Shown here: in pieces, positions 3,922 to 5,681 of the stretch | Position numbering within the stretch: position 1 is the first letter of the stretch | Layout: every line of letters starts with the position of its first letter | Assembly (NCBI GenBank): GCA_963588535.1 | Contig: CAVAII010000134.1 | Span: 1 to 5,681, forward strand | Reading direction: 5' to 3' | Length of the DNA: 5,681 nt | Source: Scybalousia_A sp963588535 | Lineage (GTDB): Bacteria > Bacteroidota > Bacteroidia > Bacteroidales > P3 | Notes under the pieces: model-generated | The model's database searches: none | Told to the model about the DNA's origin: nothing | Seen by the model: only the letters and a program-made list of their open reading frames with translations | Made by a program: the position numbers and the translations under genes

Positions 3922-5681
3922 ATGAAAACTAAATCTATTTTCGCAGTTATCCTAATTGCATTGTTCTCCCTATGGGGGGGGGTATTAAGAGCGTATGATT
4001 TCTCTTATACATATCAAGGGAAGACGTTGTATTACACTAAGACATCGTCTAATACGGCAAGTGTAACAAAGTATTATTATAATAGTTACGTAGGTGGCGA
4101 TGTAATAATTCCATCGCAAATCGTCTATAATGACACAACTTATACAATTACTTCTATTGGTCAGTCTGCTTTCAGCAATTGTAGTAGTTTAACAAGTGTA
4201 ACGATACCTAATTCTGTTACTTCGATTGGCGATTATGCTTTTCGTTATTGTAGTAGTTTAACAAGTGTAACAATACCTAATTCGGTTACTTCTATTGGCG
4301 ATTATGCTTTCTCTGGTTGTAGTGGTTTAACTAGTATAACTATTCCTTCATCTGTTGATTCTGTCGGTTATGCTCCCTTCTCTGATTGTAGTAATTTAGA
4401 TAGTGTTATTATCAACTCCAATGAGGCCTGCAAATCAATTTGGTATGGTAGTTCTCCTCGTGTTCTAATAATAGGAGATTCGGTTACTTCTATTGGTGAT
4501 TATGCTTTCCAAAATTGTAGTAGTTTAACTAGTATAACAATACCTAATTCGGTTACTTCTATTGGTGAATGGGCTTTTTATCAGTGTAGTAGCTTAACAA
4601 GTGTAACGATACCTAATTCTGTTACTTCGATTGGCGATTATGCTTTTCGTTATTGTAGTAGTTTAACAAGTGTAACAATACCTAATTCGGTTACTTCTAT
4701 TGGCGATTATGCTTTCTCTGGTTGTAGTGGTTTAACTAGTATAACTATTCCTTCATCTGTTGATTCTGTCGGTTCTGCTCCCTTCTATAATTGTAGTAAT
4801 TTAGATACTATTATCATCAATTCTAATAGTGTCTGTAAAAATCTTTGGGGTGATTCTTATAATTCTATTACAAAACCTCGTGTTTTAATAATAGGAGATT
4901 CAGTTACTTCTATTGGTGATTATGCTTTCTCGGATTGTAGTAGCTTAACAAGTGTAACAATACCTAATTCGGTTACTTCTATTGGTAGTTCTGCTTTTTC
5001 TAGTTGCAGTAGTTTAACAAGTGTAACAATACCTAATTCTGTTACGTCTATCGGCGACGATGCTTTTTCGGGTTGTAGTAATTTAGATACTATTATCATC
5101 AATTCTAATAGTGTCTGCAAAAAGTTTTGGGGTGGTTCTTATGATACTATTACAAAACCTCGTGTTTTAATAATAGGAGATTCAGTTACTTCTATCGGTG
5201 ATTATGCTTTTAGGGATTGCAGTAGTCTAACGAGTATAACGATACCTAACTCTGTTACTTCTATTGGTTATTATGCCTTTTGGGGTTGCAGTAGTCTAAC
5301 AAGTATAACGATACCTAACTCAGTTACTTCTATTGGTAGTTATGCCTTTTGGGGTTGCAGTAGTCTAACGAGTATAACGATACCTAACTCAGTTACTTCA
5401 ATTGGTAGTTCTGCCTTTCGGGGTTGCAGTAGTCTAACAAGTATAACGATACCTAACTCAGTTACTTCAATTGGTAGTTCTGCCTTTCGGGGTTGCAGTA
5501 GTCTAACAAGTATAACGATACCTAACTCAGTTACTTCTATTGGTAGTTCTGCCTTTTGGGGTTGCAGTAGTCTAACAAGTATAACTATACCTAATTCAGT
5601 TACTTCAATTGGTAGTTCTGCCTTTGGGGGTTGCAGTAGTCTAACAAGTATAACGATACCTAACTCAGTTACTTCTATTGG
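3922..5681 (+). CDS. BspA-like leucine-rich repeat surface protein (3' end outside window)
   Basis: Open from ATG 3922 to the right edge (586 codons plus 2 nt) with no stop. Residues 1-24 form a signal peptide (KTK, then a hydrophobic core, likely cut after LRA). Residues 25-75 are the usual BspA lead-in. From about residue 76, LRR_5-type units of 23 residues follow: LTSVTIPNSVTSIG, two variable residues, AF, two variable residues, then CSS. Nineteen unit cysteines start at 4180, 4249, 4318, 4387, 4516, 4585, 4654, 4723, 4792, 4936, 5005, 5074, 5218, 5287, 5356, 5425, 5494, 5563 and 5632. Steps are 69 bp except at three longer linkers. The family is secreted or surface-exposed and in known cases binds host proteins or other bacteria; the ligand here is unknown. 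A C-terminal sorting domain or anchor, if any, lies beyond the window. A run of nine G in the signal-peptide codons makes the gene a phase-variation candidate. No in-frame ATG follows the first codon. The gene has its own promoter at 3851-3882. Confidence 0.92.
   Translation, partial: MKTKSIFAVILIALFSLWGGVLRAYDFSYTYQGKTLYYTKTSSNTASVTKYYYNSYVGGDVIIPSQIVYNDTTYTITSIGQSAFSNCSSLTSVTIPNSVTSIGDYAFRYCSSLTSVTIPNSVTSIGDYAFSGCSGLTSITIPSSVDSVGYAPFSDCSNLDSVIINSNEACKSIWYGSSPRVLIIGDSVTSIGDYAFQNCSSLTSITIPNSVTSIGEWAFYQCSSLTSVTIPNSVTSIGDYAFRYCSSLTSVTIPNSVTSIGDYAFSGCSGLTSITIPSSVDSVGSAPFYNCSNLDTIIINSNSVCKNLWGDSYNSITKPRVLIIGDSVTSIGDYAFSDCSSLTSVTIPNSVTSIGSSAFSSCSSLTSVTIPNSVTSIGDDAFSGCSNLDTIIINSNSVCKKFWGGSYDTITKPRVLIIGDSVTSIGDYAFRDCSSLTSITIPNSVTSIGYYAFWGCSSLTSITIPNSVTSIGSYAFWGCSSLTSITIPNSVTSIGSSAFRGCSSLTSITIPNSVTSIGSSAFRGCSSLTSITIPNSVTSIGSSAFWGCSSLTSITIPNSVTSIGSSAFGGCSSLTSITIPNSVTSI
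3974..3982 (+). repeat. Nine-G homopolymer in the signal-peptide codons
   Basis: Nine consecutive G encode Trp-Gly-Gly and the first base of Val (residues 18-21). As given, the frame is intact. With eight G the frame reads TAT TAA and stops at 3986-3988; with ten G it reaches TGA at 3996-3998. Glycine is otherwise encoded mostly by GGT in this gene, so two adjacent GGG codons are unusual. This is a typical slippage tract. Confidence 0.85.
4189..4369 (+). repeat. 181-bp exact direct repeat, copy 1
   Basis: Identical by base-by-base reading to 4594-4774, at an offset of 405 bp. It is bounded by T versus C at 4188/4593 and by A versus C at 4370/4775. It covers more than two and a half LRR units, including the unusual unit with IPSSVDSVG. 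The offset is a multiple of three, so recombination between the copies would remove or add 135 residues in frame. Confidence 0.92.
4390..4479 (+). repeat. Linker repeat 1 between LRR blocks
   Basis: Encodes a longer unit beginning SNLDSVIINSNEACK and ending PRVLIIGD. It makes the cysteine-to-cysteine step 43 residues instead of 23. It has an extra Cys and a Trp and is the most diverged of the three linkers (five residues shorter than the others). Confidence 0.85.
4594..4774 (+). repeat. 181-bp exact direct repeat, copy 2
   Basis: Second copy of 4189-4369, in the same orientation and frame. The copies show no synonymous differences, while other units of the same gene have diverged, so the duplication or gene conversion is recent. 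Confidence 0.92.
4795..4899 (+). repeat. Linker repeat 2 between LRR blocks
   Basis: Encodes SNLDTIIINSNSVCK, then a short WG-containing segment and ITKPRVLIIGD, for a 48-residue step between unit cysteines. It is close to linker 3 at nucleotide level (offset 282 bp), with differences mainly in the central part. Confidence 0.88.
5077..5181 (+). repeat. Linker repeat 3 between LRR blocks
   Basis: Same module as 4795-4899. The differences change the residues around the Trp (KNLWGDSYNS versus KKFWGGSYDT) while the flanks are unchanged. It precedes the uniform 3' LRR block. Confidence 0.88.

Larger units (their letters stand above)
4147..5681 (+). repeat. 69-bp tandem LRR_5 repeat array
   Basis: In-frame 69-bp (23-residue) units, grouped by their cysteines into blocks of 4, 5, 3 and at least 7. 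The 5' blocks use TGT AGT AGT TTA with CCT AAT codons. The 3' block uses TGC AGT AGT CTA with CCT AAC TCA and is much more uniform: the units starting at 5356 and 5425 differ at one base only. This points to recent tandem amplification at the 3' side. The array continues past the window edge. Confidence 0.95.

Noticed and set aside
4920..5120. Minus-strand open frame of 66 codons with internal repeats
   Set aside because: The repeats are the reverse complement of the LRR units; it is a shadow of the BspA-like gene.
4147..5681. CRISPR array suggested by regular repeats
   Set aside because: The 69-bp period is in frame, units are contiguous without unique spacers, and they translate to a known LRR consensus.

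Overview
The window looks like an AT-rich Bacteroidota chromosome, most likely Bacteroidales. The reasons are: two promoters that fit the Bacteroidetes pattern (TTTG-like box, 19-20 nt spacer, TAnnTTTG box); mostly SD-less start codons; an ExbB / small membrane protein / ExbD / ExbD gene order that I associate with Bacteroidales; and a BspA-type surface protein built of LRR_5 repeats. The species cannot be named from this sequence.

Layout. 1-411 is an AT-rich leader with a good promoter at 257-287 and no convincing gene. 412-2828 is a four-gene plus-strand operon: an ExbB/TolQ/MotA-family proton-channel protein, a four-helix membrane protein of unknown function, and two different ExbD proteins whose genes overlap as TAATG. 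A hairpin followed by a T-run (2864-2910) ends the operon. 2957-3754 encodes a tRNA1(Val) A37 N6-methyltransferase (TrmN6/YfiC family). Its coding strand is almost devoid of G, and it carries a Ser/Pro/Thr-rich insert before the SAM-binding loop. 3755-3921 is a short intergenic region with a near-perfect Bacteroidetes promoter (3851-3882). 3922-5681 is the 5' part of a BspA-like leucine-rich-repeat surface protein that stays open to the right edge.

How the genes work together. The ExbB and ExbD proteins should form an inner-membrane, proton-driven motor that energises outer-membrane transport through a TonB or TonB-like partner encoded elsewhere. The small four-helix protein is probably an accessory to that motor, judged from position only. 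TrmN6 is a housekeeping tRNA-modification enzyme and shows no functional link to its neighbours.

The most notable element is the BspA-like gene. Its signal-peptide region contains a run of nine G (3974-3982). Loss or gain of one G brings an immediate stop in either case, and no in-frame ATG follows for the rest of the window, so the gene is a strong candidate for on/off phase variation by slippage. Downstream, 69-bp in-frame repeats are arranged in blocks separated by longer linker repeats. They include an exact 181-bp duplication and a near-identical 3' array in which one NGG codon alternates between Trp, Arg and Gly. Together this suggests a surface protein that can switch expression, change length in 23-residue steps, and vary its repeat face.
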